In this document: positions 19,333-28,249 of the stretch, one piece after another
Numbering within the stretch: position 1 is the stretch's first letter
How the letters are laid out: every line of letters starts with the position of its first letter
Source: Terriglobia bacterium
GTDB taxonomy: Bacteria > Acidobacteriota > Terriglobia > JAJPHL01
Length of the DNA: 64,000 nucleotides
Reading direction: 5' to 3'
Assembly: GCA_021325275.1 (NCBI GenBank)
Contig: JAJPHL010000066.1
Span: forward strand, 62,001-126,000
The notes under the pieces: model-generated
Told to the model about the DNA's origin: nothing
Database searches by the model: none
Seen by the model: only the letters and a program-made list of their open reading frames with translations
Translations under genes and position numbers: made by a program

Positions 19333-19363
19333 AAACTGGCCCAACAAAGGAATCGAAAGCATC

Positions 19364-21553
19364 ATGACTTCCCCCACACGTCAAACTGAATTCACAGTGG
19401 CAAATCTCTTGGATGTCGCGCGCCGCCGGATCTTACTGGTGTTGTCGGTGGCCGTGGCCGTGACCGGGGCGGTAACGTACTATGCGTATCACCGGCCGGT
19501 GCTCTATCGCGCACAAGCGCTGTTGGGCGTGCAATCGAACGTTCGCGACGTGGTCCAAAAGACCGACGGCGCGGCGCGCGTGCAGGATCAATTGCTCACC
19601 ATCAAGGAAATCGCGTTCGGGCGTCCGGTGCTGGAGCCGGTGATGGACAAATTCGGCCTTTACCAAAAGCATGACGGCAAATTCTCCGAAACCGATCTCG
19701 AAAAGATGCGCGCGGCTCTGAAGATTACCGTGGAGACCGACGACACGTTCCATCTTTCCTATGAAGGCGAAGGGCGCGAGCGTGTCACCGACGTGACGAA
19801 CGCCGTCGCCAATGGATTCGTCGGCAGCTTGGCGGAAGATCGCCACCAACAGGAGACCGACGCGTCCGCCACGCTCGACGCCGAACTGACCACGCTGCGT
19901 ACCGCGCTCGACAAGCAGGAAGAGCAGATGAAACGCTATAAGCAGAGCGCGGTGAATTCCCTTCCCGATCGCCTCGATATGAACATGCGCCTGTTGTCCA
20001 ACATCCAAGCGGAGCAGGAAGCCATTAACGAATCGCAGGCCGGGGATCAAGCGAAACTCTCCGCCGTACAAGCGGAGATGTCGGAACTCGAAAAGCAAGG
20101 CGTGATGAATCCCACGCAAGTGCACGAGAAGTCGCTGCAAGAAGTCAAACTTGACGATCTAAAGTTACATTTGAAGCAACTGAAGTCCGTGTACACGGAT
20201 AAGTACCCGGAAATTGCCGCGACCGAGCAGGAAATTCGCGATCTCGAACGAGCCATCGCCGCGGCGCCGCCGAAACCGGTGTCGGTGGAGCCCAGCGCGG
20301 CACACATGCGTTATCTGCAACTGAAAGCGGAGAAGGAATCGCTCCAGCAGCGCCTAAAGAGCTACGACGCGCAGCGCGCCGACATTCAGGCGCGCATGCA
20401 ACAAATGCAGGGACGCGTGCAAGCCACGCCGACGCACGAAATCGCCATCGCGGAATTGTCGCGCGGTTACGAGGAAACGAAAACTCGCTACAACACGCTG
20501 CTGGCCAAGCAGCAGGAAATGCGCCTCGCCACGGGATTGGAGCGCGTGAACCGCTCGATGTCGTTCAAAGTGGTGGAAGCAGCCACGCTTCCCACGGGAC
20601 CGTCGACGCCGCGGCGCAGCCGCCTGCTCTCGATGGCCTTGCTCGGCGGATTGGCGCTGGGATTTCTGGCGGCGTTCGCGCTGGAGCAGATGAATCCCAC
20701 GATCACCAGCGTGAAAGAACTGCAAACCTTCACGGATTTGCCGGTGCTGGCGGCGTTGCCGAATCTCGACGCCAAGTTCAACGGCCAACCGATCAAGGAA
20801 AGCGCGATTCCGCTGGTAGCTGTCGCGGGCGGCACCGCGCCGACGCTGCTTTCCACCGCATCGTTGCGCGAAAACCGCATTGTCGCACTGACCGATCCAG
20901 AGTCGGTGGCGTCGGAGCAATATCGCTTGCTGAGTCTCAAAGTTCGCCGGCAACTCTTCGGTCATGATACGCCGGTGTTGCTCGTCACCGGATTCGCCGG
21001 CGGCGAGGGCAAGACTGTCACAGCGCTCAACGTGAGCATGTCGCTCGCGGGTACGGTGCCGGGTCGCGTGCTGCTGATCGACAGCGATTTGCGCAAACCG
21101 CGCGCGCACGAGTATCTGGGAATCCCGCGTGGCAAAGGCTTCGCCGACCTGCTGCGCGCGCCGGAAAGCGAAACCTCACAGTACATCTGGAAAGTCAAAG
21201 ACCTTTATGTGATGCCGGGCGGCACGAGTTTGCAGAATCCGGTGGCGCTGCTCACATCGAAGCACGCCGCCGCGGTGCTGCAGCGTTTGCGCCAGGAGTT
21301 CGACTTCATCGTGATCGATTCGCCGCCGGTGCTGCCGGTGGTGGATAGCCACATCCTCGCAGGACTCGCCGACGGCGCCATCATGGTGGTGCGCGCGCGC
21401 TACACGCGTCGCGACGTGCTGTCGTTGGGTCTTGAGAATTTCCAGGCCGCGAATCTTTTTGGCGCGGTGGTCAACGACGTGGATCCGCGGACTTCGGGTT
21501 ACGCGTCGGCGTATCAGTATTACAACCAGCATTACGCGGGAACGGCATCGTAG
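19364..21553 (+). CDS. Wzc-like chain-length determinant fused to a bacterial tyrosine kinase
   Basis: The 729-residue inner-membrane protein has a Wzz domain (TM1 about 21-41; long coiled-coil periplasmic part about 180-350, rich in Gln/Glu), a GNVR-like segment, TM2 about 420-440 and a C-terminal BY-kinase domain. Kinase motifs are Walker A GFAGGEGKT near 542, Walker A' VLLIDSDLRKP near 568 and Walker B FDFIVIDSPPV near 646. The tail contains a Tyr cluster (YASAYQYYNQHY, about 713-724), the usual autophosphorylation site. It regulates EPS chain length and export. It ends the first EPS block; a strong hairpin follows at 21554. Confidence 0.92.
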   Translation: MTSPTRQTEFTVANLLDVARRRILLVLSVAVAVTGAVTYYAYHRPVLYRAQALLGVQSNVRDVVQKTDGAARVQDQLLTIKEIAFGRPVLEPVMDKFGLYQKHDGKFSETDLEKMRAALKITVETDDTFHLSYEGEGRERVTDVTNAVANGFVGSLAEDRHQQETDASATLDAELTTLRTALDKQEEQMKRYKQSAVNSLPDRLDMNMRLLSNIQAEQEAINESQAGDQAKLSAVQAEMSELEKQGVMNPTQVHEKSLQEVKLDDLKLHLKQLKSVYTDKYPEIAATEQEIRDLERAIAAAPPKPVSVEPSAAHMRYLQLKAEKESLQQRLKSYDAQRADIQARMQQMQGRVQATPTHEIAIAELSRGYEETKTRYNTLLAKQQEMRLATGLERVNRSMSFKVVEAATLPTGPSTPRRSRLLSMALLGGLALGFLAAFALEQMNPTITSVKELQTFTDLPVLAALPNLDAKFNGQPIKESAIPLVAVAGGTAPTLLSTASLRENRIVALTDPESVASEQYRLLSLKVRRQLFGHDTPVLLVTGFAGGEGKTVTALNVSMSLAGTVPGRVLLIDSDLRKPRAHEYLGIPRGKGFADLLRAPESETSQYIWKVKDLYVMPGGTSLQNPVALLTSKHAAAVLQRLRQEFDFIVIDSPPVLPVVDSHILAGLADGAIMVVRARYTRRDVLSLGLENFQAANLFGAVVNDVDPRTSGYASAYQYYNQHYAGTAS

Positions 21554-21588
21554 TTTGGAGTGCGGCCGACTTCTCGCGGCACTCCAAA
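21554..21588. terminator. Bidirectional terminator hairpin
   Basis: A perfect 10-bp inverted repeat TTTGGAGTGC/GCACTCCAAA with a 15-base loop lies in the 36-bp gap between the convergent wzc-like gene and the DUF4091 gene. The A/T ends give a short T-run in both directions. Confidence 0.8.
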
Positions 21589-21589
21589 A

Positions 21590-23347
21590 CTAGCGACCGC
21601 CGCTTTTGCTGGGCGTCGCCTTACTAAGCGCTTCGCCCATCTGGCGGCGATACACGTACAGCGACTCCGGACGGTGATCCCAGCTGTAGAGATTGGTGGC
21701 CATCGACGAGGCCACGCGCTTGGCGAGCGGCTGAAGCCCGGCCGCCTCGCACAGGTGAAGATACTCGTAATCTTCCAGTCCTTCGCGAATCAGTTTCAAA
21801 CGGATGCTTTCAATCGGAATTTGCGTCGTGCCGCCGATGCGCGCGGGCGTGCCTGGATAGAACAGCGTGCCGTCGCCGTTGCCGCCGAATAGCAGCACCG
21901 AATCCCAAGGATCTTTTCCGCCGTTGGCGGGCTGTTGATACGCTTCGTTCGTGTTGAAATACAACTCGCCGCCGATGCGATACTCCCACGCGAGCCATTG
22001 GAAAATGCGATTCCCAACCGGCGGCGTGTCGATCATGTAGCTCGGCCATCCGCGAAAATATTCGCCGCCCACGATATTGCATCCGTGACTGGCGCACGAC
22101 TGATACCACCACAGGCGTTTGCCGGCGGCCAATTCCGGCGAATACTTCGCCATCGGCGCGCTCACGTCGCAATACGGCGGAAATCCCGGCTTCGCTTCGA
22201 GACAATTGATCAGCGGCGTCCAGATGTCGACTACGCCCGCGAGATCGCTGTTCCACGCGATCGTCACCAGGTTGCGCACCTCGCGGTCGCTCTGATGCGC
22301 GGCGCGGCCTCTCGTGGCGACTTGGTCGAATTTCTCCGGCGTCGGCTCGTCCCAAAGATAGAGGAATAGTTTGTCGAGCCATTTTTTCTCGCGGAAATGG
22401 CGGATCCACTGCTGGTAGTAAGGACGCCGCTGCGCTTCCGTTAAACCGGGAGGCACGCGCAATTCCGCAGTGGTGGCGGTCGCGCCGGGCAGCGGATCGC
22501 GCGACGTGAGCAGCGTGCCGTCGAGCAGTGGGGCCATTTCGCCGTCGTAGCGCGACCAATCGATCGATTCCGCGCCTTGCGGAATGCGCGGCGGCACCAT
22601 CGATCCGCCGTGCGTCGAAAGGCGATGGAGCAACGCGGCCTTTTGGTAGACGCGCGTCAGATCGAGCAAGTCGCGATCCGACGTGTAGCGCCCAAAATGT
22701 TCGCGCATGGCGCCAATGCCGTTGAAACCGAAACTCGTGGGAAAGCTCGACGTCGACGGCAGCGCGAAATTCCACACTTCGAGCGTGATCGGCACGCTGT
22801 CGACGAACGCGCTGTCAGCCTTGATTGTCGCCGCGCCGCGGTACACTCCCGGCGGTGTGCCCAGCGGCACGTACACTTCGATCCACAGCGGCTGATTTCG
22901 TCCCGGCGCGAGCTTCAGTGGAAATGCGTTGCGGCGCTCGCCCGTGTAGCGATCGACTTTCGGCACCAGCGGATCGGGCCACTCGCCCGCCGCGCCTTCG
23001 ATCGACGATGGCGTCGCGATGGTCATGTATTTTTCGAGATAAATCGTGACGTGGGCATCCGCGCCTATGACGCCGGCGGGGCCGGCAAGGTCTGTTACAT
23101 CCACATCGACGTTGTTGACGGCCGCGGCGTTGGCGCGAAGGACGATTTGGAACGGCTCAAACTCGTTCTGTGCCGCGAAGAGCTGTACGTCGTGCGGCAA
23201 CGTTGGCGGTGTGGCGTCGCCGGGACGGACTTTCTGCAGGGAATGTGTGGTCCAAACGGTGATGGGACGAACGTTCTCTTGGCTCGGTGCCGCCGCTTGA
23301 TGGCCCAACAGAAACCAAACGAAAGCGAGGAAAAACGCAGACGTCAC
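21590..23347 (-). CDS. Secreted DUF4091-family glycoside-hydrolase-like protein
   Basis: The 585-residue protein begins with a hydrophobic signal (VTSAFFLAFVWFLLGHQAAA) and resembles DUF4091 proteins: an N-terminal beta-sandwich with FAAQNEFEPFQIVLRA, PLWIEVYVPLGTPPGVYRGAATI, a barrel-like middle with FLYLWDEPTPEKFDQVATRG, and a C-terminus with YRIGGELYFNTN, GNGDGTLFYPG and SIRLKLIREGLEDYEYL. The family is thought to hydrolyse polysaccharides, but its activity is not settled. I chose GTG 23347, which overlaps the upstream stop (GTGA); a TTG seven codons upstream is possible. It forms a two-gene minus-strand operon with the glycosyltransferase and may trim or degrade the EPS. Confidence 0.8.
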   Translation of the reverse strand: MTSAFFLAFVWFLLGHQAAAPSQENVRPITVWTTHSLQKVRPGDATPPTLPHDVQLFAAQNEFEPFQIVLRANAAAVNNVDVDVTDLAGPAGVIGADAHVTIYLEKYMTIATPSSIEGAAGEWPDPLVPKVDRYTGERRNAFPLKLAPGRNQPLWIEVYVPLGTPPGVYRGAATIKADSAFVDSVPITLEVWNFALPSTSSFPTSFGFNGIGAMREHFGRYTSDRDLLDLTRVYQKAALLHRLSTHGGSMVPPRIPQGAESIDWSRYDGEMAPLLDGTLLTSRDPLPGATATTAELRVPPGLTEAQRRPYYQQWIRHFREKKWLDKLFLYLWDEPTPEKFDQVATRGRAAHQSDREVRNLVTIAWNSDLAGVVDIWTPLINCLEAKPGFPPYCDVSAPMAKYSPELAAGKRLWWYQSCASHGCNIVGGEYFRGWPSYMIDTPPVGNRIFQWLAWEYRIGGELYFNTNEAYQQPANGGKDPWDSVLLFGGNGDGTLFYPGTPARIGGTTQIPIESIRLKLIREGLEDYEYLHLCEAAGLQPLAKRVASSMATNLYSWDHRPESLYVYRRQMGEALSKATPSKSGGR

Positions 23348-24519
23348 GCCAGCGCCGCCCGCGCACAAGCAGGGCCGAGTTCGGCACGCTCAATGATGTC
23401 ACTGATTTCTTCGACCTTGCGGTCCCATGTTTCGTTGTCCATAGAACGCGAGGTTGCCAGGCGCGACTCGGGCGAGGCCGCCGCGAGGAGTTTGTCGAGC
23501 TGCTGAAGGTATTCTCCCTCGGTGTGCGCAATCGCCAGTTTCGCTTGCAGGCGCTCGGCCTCGGGGATCGCGCTGGCGACCACCGGCAATCCTGCCGCGA
23601 GATACTCGCGCAACTTTAGCGGATTCGCCGCCAGCGTGAGCTCGTTGATCACAAACGGCAGCAGCGCGGCGTCGAAAGCCTTGCAGTATCCGGGCAGCGA
23701 CTCGTACGATTTGCGCCCGACGAGATGGACATTCGGCAATCCGCGGACCGCCGAATCGTCCGCTACGATTTTGCCGACCAACACAAACGACCATGCTGGC
23801 CGCGCTTGCGCCAGGTGGCGAATCAGTGCCAAGTCGACCCAATCTTCGATCAAGCCGATGAATCCGATGACTGGCTTCGGCAGCAGAGTCAATTCCGCGG
23901 GGATCGGTGTAGCGGGATCGCACGCCTTGCGGAAATGCTCAACGTCGACGCCGTGAGTCACCAGGAAACTGGGGGTATTCGAATGCACTTTTTCTTGCAA
24001 GCGCCCGGCCGAAGAAATCACCGCGGCGGATTTTTCGATCAGGCGTTGCTCCATGTCGTACATCGCTTGCTTGTCGGCGCCGGTGAATCCCGTGAAATCG
24101 TCGGTGATGTGGTAGATCACCATTTTCTCGCCCAACGTTCCAACGATATCCGCCGACCACGGCACGAACGTGTAGGTGATGGGATCGCGAAAACCGAGGC
24201 GGCTGCACTGCCAGCGAACTTGCAGGTTCAGGAACGCGCGATTCGTCCAGCGCGCCGCGGCGTTGCCGTGCACGGGAATCGCGAGGGGACTGAAGACGTG
24301 GATGTTCTCCTGCACCTGCCGGCAGCCGCGCGCAAATTCGCGAAGTTTTTTCGCAATTCGCTGCATGTCGCGGGCCGAGGCCGTGGGCCGGCGATTGCCG
24401 ATGGAATTGATCCACAGGATGCGGTTATGGCGGGCCAGCCGCGTCATGATGTGCTTCTTGCTCAGGGGATCGGCGTCCCAATCGTTGCAGAAACAGATGA
24501 TGTCTTGGCCTTGCAGCAT
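23344..24519 (-). CDS. Glycosyltransferase (GT-B fold)
   Basis: The 391-residue protein starts MLQGQDIICFCNDWDADPLS and has the two-domain GT-B organisation. The C-terminal part includes KPVIGFIGLIEDWVDLALIRHLAQ, SFVLVGKI, VHLVGRKSYESLPGYCKAFDAALLPF and NPLKLREYLAAGLPVVAS, the donor-binding and E-x7-E-like region. The N-terminal half carries RILWINSIGNR and PWSADIVGTLGEKMVIYHITDDF, also seen in EPS-locus glycosyltransferases. An in-frame stop lies eight codons upstream of ATG 24519, fixing the start. It is divergent from the GT2 gene at 24684; its stop overlaps the DUF4091 start. Confidence 0.85.
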   Translation of the reverse strand: MLQGQDIICFCNDWDADPLSKKHIMTRLARHNRILWINSIGNRRPTASARDMQRIAKKLREFARGCRQVQENIHVFSPLAIPVHGNAAARWTNRAFLNLQVRWQCSRLGFRDPITYTFVPWSADIVGTLGEKMVIYHITDDFTGFTGADKQAMYDMEQRLIEKSAAVISSAGRLQEKVHSNTPSFLVTHGVDVEHFRKACDPATPIPAELTLLPKPVIGFIGLIEDWVDLALIRHLAQARPAWSFVLVGKIVADDSAVRGLPNVHLVGRKSYESLPGYCKAFDAALLPFVINELTLAANPLKLREYLAAGLPVVASAIPEAERLQAKLAIAHTEGEYLQQLDKLLAAASPESRLATSRSMDNETWDRKVEEISDIIERAELGPACARAALA

Positions 24520-24683
24520 ATCGATTTGATGCGTCGCCTCTTAGATGTATCCCGGCGAAAAAATGGTGTCAGTTCTTTTGTGCACACCCCGCATTCGTTA
24601 ACGCACACCGGCCCGCCCGTTCCACACAACCGGCTGAGCGTTCGAGAATAGACGCTTTTAAATCCACCGCTTACAGTTAACGC

Positions 24684-25757
24684 ATGGCAACGATCGTCAT
24701 GTGGACATGCATCGCGTTTTTGCTGTACGTCCACGTCGGATATCCGTTGGTGCTGTGGGCGTGGAGCGCGGTTGCCGGACGTGCCGTGCGCAAGAATTCT
24801 TGGGAACCGACGGTCAGCATTTTGATCGCCGCGCACAATGAGCACGACACGATCGAACGAAAAATCCTGAACTGCCTCGACCTCGACTATCCACTCGACA
24901 AACTGCAAGTGGTGATCGCGCTCGACGCGCCCACCGACGGCACCGATCTAGTGGCGGCGGCGTACGAAAGCGACAACGTTCACGTGGTGAGCGTACGCAA
25001 GCATCTTGGCAAGGCCGGCGCGCTGAATCGCGCCGTGGCCGCTTCTCGAGGCGCGGTGCTGTTGTTTTCCGATGCCCGCCAGCGGCTTGATCGCGGCGCG
25101 TTGCGCGAGTTGGTGGCGAATCTCCACGACCCTGAAGTCGGATCGGTGTCGGGCGAACTGGTGCTGCTCGACGACAGCGGTCGCGAAGCCGCCGACGGAA
25201 TGGGTCTTTACTGGCGCTACGAAAAATGGCTGCGCGCGCGCGAGGCGCGGATTCACTCGATGATGGGCGCCACCGGCGCGATCTACGCGATCCGGCGCGA
25301 ATACTACAAGCGCATGCAGCCGGACACGATCCTCGACGACGTGTTCGTGCCGATGAGCATTGTGCTGCGCGGCAAACGCGCGGTGTTCGAAGGCGCGGCG
25401 CGGGCCTTCGATCGCGTCTCGGCGAGTCCCGAGGTCGAGTATGGACGCAAGGTCCGTACGCTGATGGGGAATTTCCAAATTCTCGCGCGGATGCCGGCGC
25501 TCATGTCGCCGCTGCACAATCCCGTTTGGGTGCAATACATGTCGCATAAGGCGGCGCGCTTGATGGTGCCGTATGCGATGGCGGCGCTGTTTGTCGCCAA
25601 TCTTTTTGTCCGCGACGGCATTTACCTGTGGCTGTTGGCAGCCCAGTGCGCGTTCTACTTGCTCGCGGGTTTTGGCGGTGTGCTTTCTCATCGCGGAGCG
25701 GCGGCCGAAGTGGCGGCTCCGGTAATGGCAACGGCTTCAATCGAAGGAGAACGGTGA
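24684..25757 (+). CDS. Membrane-bound family 2 glycosyltransferase
   Basis: The 357-residue protein has an N-terminal membrane segment (about 4-22), a GT-A domain beginning PTVSILIAAHNEHDTIERKI, with ALDAPTDGTD, LFSDARQRLDRGAL and LDDVFVPMSIVLRGKRAVF, and two or three C-terminal membrane segments after about 275. It resembles inverting GT2 enzymes that act at the membrane, such as those extending EPS chains. The ATG at 24684 has no clear ribosome binding site; GTTAACGCA occurs both over the start (24676-24684) and at 24598-24606. A 51-aa gene follows with a one-base overlap. Confidence 0.85.
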   Translation: MATIVMWTCIAFLLYVHVGYPLVLWAWSAVAGRAVRKNSWEPTVSILIAAHNEHDTIERKILNCLDLDYPLDKLQVVIALDAPTDGTDLVAAAYESDNVHVVSVRKHLGKAGALNRAVAASRGAVLLFSDARQRLDRGALRELVANLHDPEVGSVSGELVLLDDSGREAADGMGLYWRYEKWLRAREARIHSMMGATGAIYAIRREYYKRMQPDTILDDVFVPMSIVLRGKRAVFEGAARAFDRVSASPEVEYGRKVRTLMGNFQILARMPALMSPLHNPVWVQYMSHKAARLMVPYAMAALFVANLFVRDGIYLWLLAAQCAFYLLAGFGGVLSHRGAAAEVAAPVMATASIEGER

Positions 25758-25912
25758 TGATGAAAAAGGCTTTGCTCTTTCCCTACACGTTCACGCTGCT
25801 GAACCTGGCGGCCGTCGCGGGACTCTATCATTTCGCACGCCGCACGGCGGCGAGTGAAATTTGGTCCTCCAGCCATCATGTTCACGTATTTCCGCAGGGC
25901 GCCGGTCACTAA
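25757..25912 (+). CDS. Small 51-aa membrane protein in the EPS operon
   Basis: A 51-codon frame begins MMKKALLFPYTFTLLNLAAV and continues with AGLYHFARRTAASEIWSSSH and a His-rich end (HHVHVFPQGAGH). It has one hydrophobic segment (about 6-24) followed by RR. GGAGAA precedes the ATG inside the end of the GT2 gene, whose stop shares one base with this start; the next gene follows after 2 bp. The compact position strongly suggests a real translated gene. Role unknown; it may be a small partner of the GT2 enzyme. Confidence 0.6.
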   Translation: MMKKALLFPYTFTLLNLAAVAGLYHFARRTAASEIWSSSHHVHVFPQGAGH

Positions 25913-25914
25913 CA

Positions 25915-27093
25915 ATGACTGCGACCTCAACTGCGGCCGTCCCGTGCAAGATCGACGCTCAAGCGCGCTCGATCGAGCTCAAGGGCGAACTGCGCACCGC
26001 AACAGTCACCGATTTCCCGCAGTTTCTCGAGATGGAATCCGAGTGGAACGGGCTTGCCGCCCGCTCTGGCGTCGCGCATCCATTTCTTGGACACAGTTGG
26101 GTCCGCAGTTGGTGGGAGTCGTTTGGTGACGGTCGCCAGTTGCATATTGTCGCGGTCGAGAACGGCAGGGAGCTAGCGGGCCTGGCGCCATTGATGTTGT
26201 CGAACGAGAAGATCTACGGGATTCCGGTGCGCGTGCTGGGATCGGTCTACAACGATCACACGCCGCGCGTCGATTTTCTCGCGGCGCACGATCGTGAAGC
26301 GGTCGCGGAAGCGGTGTGGAATCACGTTTGGGATGCGCGCGACACATGGGACGTCGTGAAGCTCTGCCAGTTCGAGCAAGATTCCCCGACGCTCGAGGCG
26401 GTTACGCGATTGGCGCGCCAGAACGGATGCCACGTCGGCATTTGGCCGTCGAATTCGTCGCCGTATCTCGAAATCGAAGGCAGCTTCGAGCAACTTCTGG
26501 CATCGCGGCCGCGCGGAATGCGCGCCAACATCCGCCGGCGACTGAAGCGTCTGGAAGAAATTGGCGCCAGCGTGGAATTCGAGCGAGTCACCAACCCCGA
26601 CGATCTCGACTGCGCGCTCGCCGACGCGTTTCGCATGGAAGCGAGCACTTGGAAAGGATCGGAAGGCACGGCGATCGTGTGCCAAGAAGACACGTCGCGC
26701 TTTTATGCCGCCGTGGCGCGCCGCGCGATGGAGGACGGGACGTTGTACTTCACCTTTCTGCGTCAGGGGGACCGGCGGATCGCCTTCGACCTGTCGCTCA
26801 TTTATAACGAGCGCTTGTTCAAGCTGAAGCCCGGCTACGTGCAGGATCTTCACGCGTGCTCGCCCGGCCAGCAATTGACGGTACGCACGATTCGCGACGC
26901 TTTCGAGCGCGGCCTGAAAGAAGTGGATTTTCTGGGGTCGGCGGACGAGTGGAAATTGGAGTGGACGAAAGACGTTCGCCGCAATGTTTGGGTTTTCATT
27001 TTCAAGAGCAACGTATTCGGTTCGCTGCTACATCTGGCGAAGTTTCGCATCGCACCGCGTATCGCCGAATGGAGGCGGAGTGGACAAATCTAG
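25915..27093 (+). CDS. Second CelD/FemAB-like acyltransferase
   Basis: The 392-residue protein has the CelD-type GNAT fold: FLEMESEWNGLAARSGVAHPFLGHSWVRSWWESFGDG, AGLAPLMLSNEKIYG, an inner region RPRGMRANIRRRLKRLEEIGA, FRMEASTWKGSEGTAI and a C-terminal half with RIAFDLSLIYNERLFKLKPGYVQD, then VDFLGSADEWKLEWTK. The Trp-rich N-terminal motif is shared with the protein at 3357-4484, but overall similarity is low. It likely acylates the polymer or precursor. ATG 25915 is used; no strong ribosome binding site is seen, consistent with coupling to the 51-aa gene ending 3 bases earlier. Confidence 0.8.
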   Translation: MTATSTAAVPCKIDAQARSIELKGELRTATVTDFPQFLEMESEWNGLAARSGVAHPFLGHSWVRSWWESFGDGRQLHIVAVENGRELAGLAPLMLSNEKIYGIPVRVLGSVYNDHTPRVDFLAAHDREAVAEAVWNHVWDARDTWDVVKLCQFEQDSPTLEAVTRLARQNGCHVGIWPSNSSPYLEIEGSFEQLLASRPRGMRANIRRRLKRLEEIGASVEFERVTNPDDLDCALADAFRMEASTWKGSEGTAIVCQEDTSRFYAAVARRAMEDGTLYFTFLRQGDRRIAFDLSLIYNERLFKLKPGYVQDLHACSPGQQLTVRTIRDAFERGLKEVDFLGSADEWKLEWTKDVRRNVWVFIFKSNVFGSLLHLAKFRIAPRIAEWRRSGQI

Positions 27094-28249
27094 TCTGTAC
27101 GTTCCGTCGTGGCCCTGCCCGACGGCGTCGCAGTTTGCTTCCTCGAACGCGACGATGCCCTTCCCGCTGGCGCGGGAACACGCGAAGCATTTCTATGTCG
27201 CGCGGAACGGAATCTATCACCTGTTTGGTTTGTTCGGCTGGCGCGCGCCGGAAAACGTTCTCGTGCCGAATTATCACAGCGGCAACGAGACCAGCGCGAT
27301 TCGCGCGGCGGGCGTGCCGATGCGCTTTTATCCCGTAAACGAGAATTTCGAACTCGATCGAGGCGCCATCGAGCAACTGTGCACGCCGTACACGCGCGCG
27401 CTCTACGTGATCCACTACGCGGGTTGGCCGCAGCCGATGGAGTGGGTCGCCGACTTTTGCCGCCGCCGCAATCTGCTTTTGATCGAAGATTGCGCGCTCA
27501 GTTTCCTCAGCGAGTACAACGGCCGGCCGTTGGGATCGTTCGGCGATTACGCGATTCATTGCTTGTACAAATCGTTGCCGCTTCCCAATGGCGCGGTGCT
27601 TTCCGGCCGCGGTCCGCTTCCAGAAGTGAAGACCCACCGGCCCGATGCGATTTCCGTTGCCGGACGGTGCGCCGAGTTGTCGCTGGAATCCTTGCGCAGT
27701 TCAATGCCGGTAGCGGGAAAGTTGCTCGCCGACCTGAAAGCGGCGCTGGGACGCGGGCTCACGGCGGCGAAAGTGGAACGCGAACGCGTCGGCAACATCG
27801 GCTTCGACCTCAGCAAAGTGGATACGGCGATGTCGCCGCTGTGCCACTGGCTGCTCCAGCGACTCGACTATCGCGCGATTGTCGAGCGGCGCCGGAACAA
27901 CTTCCAGCACCTCGCGGAATTGCTGAAGGGCAAAGTGAGTTTGCTTCCTGTGGAATTGAGCGAAGGTATTTGCCCCCTGTTTCTGCCGGTGCTGGCAGAA
28001 AACAAACACGAGACCGCAGAAGAGCTGCGGAGGCGCGGGATCGGCGTCGTGGAATTTTGGAACGAAGGCGATCCGGCCGCAGATGACGGCGCAGGAGCGG
28101 CGCGGTTCCTGCGCCGTCACGTGATCGAGTTGCCCATCCATCAAAATGTGACGGAAGCCCAGGTGGAAGCGATGGCGCGCGTGGTTCTGGCGAGCATACG
28201 CCCCGTCGAGAAAAAGTACGAGGAGAGGGTATGTTTCGCAAACTCCTAA
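27080..28249 (+). CDS. DegT/DnrJ/EryC1-family PLP protein
   Basis: The 389-residue protein has the sugar aminotransferase fold: YVARNGIYHLFGLFGWRAPENVLVPNYHSGNE, FELDRGAIEQLCTPYTRALYVIHYAGWPQPM, LLLIEDCALSFLSEYNGRPLGSFGDYAIHCLYKSLPLPNGA with the PLP-binding Lys near 164, and a C-terminal domain with RRNNFQHLAELL and LPIHQNVTEAQVEAMARVVL. GTG 27080 was chosen because GGAGG lies 4 bases before it; it overlaps the previous gene by 14 bases. It may make a 4- or 3-amino sugar for the EPS. No close functional assignment is possible. Confidence 0.83.
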   Translation: MDKSSLYVPSWPCPTASQFASSNATMPFPLAREHAKHFYVARNGIYHLFGLFGWRAPENVLVPNYHSGNETSAIRAAGVPMRFYPVNENFELDRGAIEQLCTPYTRALYVIHYAGWPQPMEWVADFCRRRNLLLIEDCALSFLSEYNGRPLGSFGDYAIHCLYKSLPLPNGAVLSGRGPLPEVKTHRPDAISVAGRCAELSLESLRSSMPVAGKLLADLKAALGRGLTAAKVERERVGNIGFDLSKVDTAMSPLCHWLLQRLDYRAIVERRRNNFQHLAELLKGKVSLLPVELSEGICPLFLPVLAENKHETAEELRRRGIGVVEFWNEGDPAADDGAGAARFLRRHVIELPIHQNVTEAQVEAMARVVLASIRPVEKKYEERVCFANS

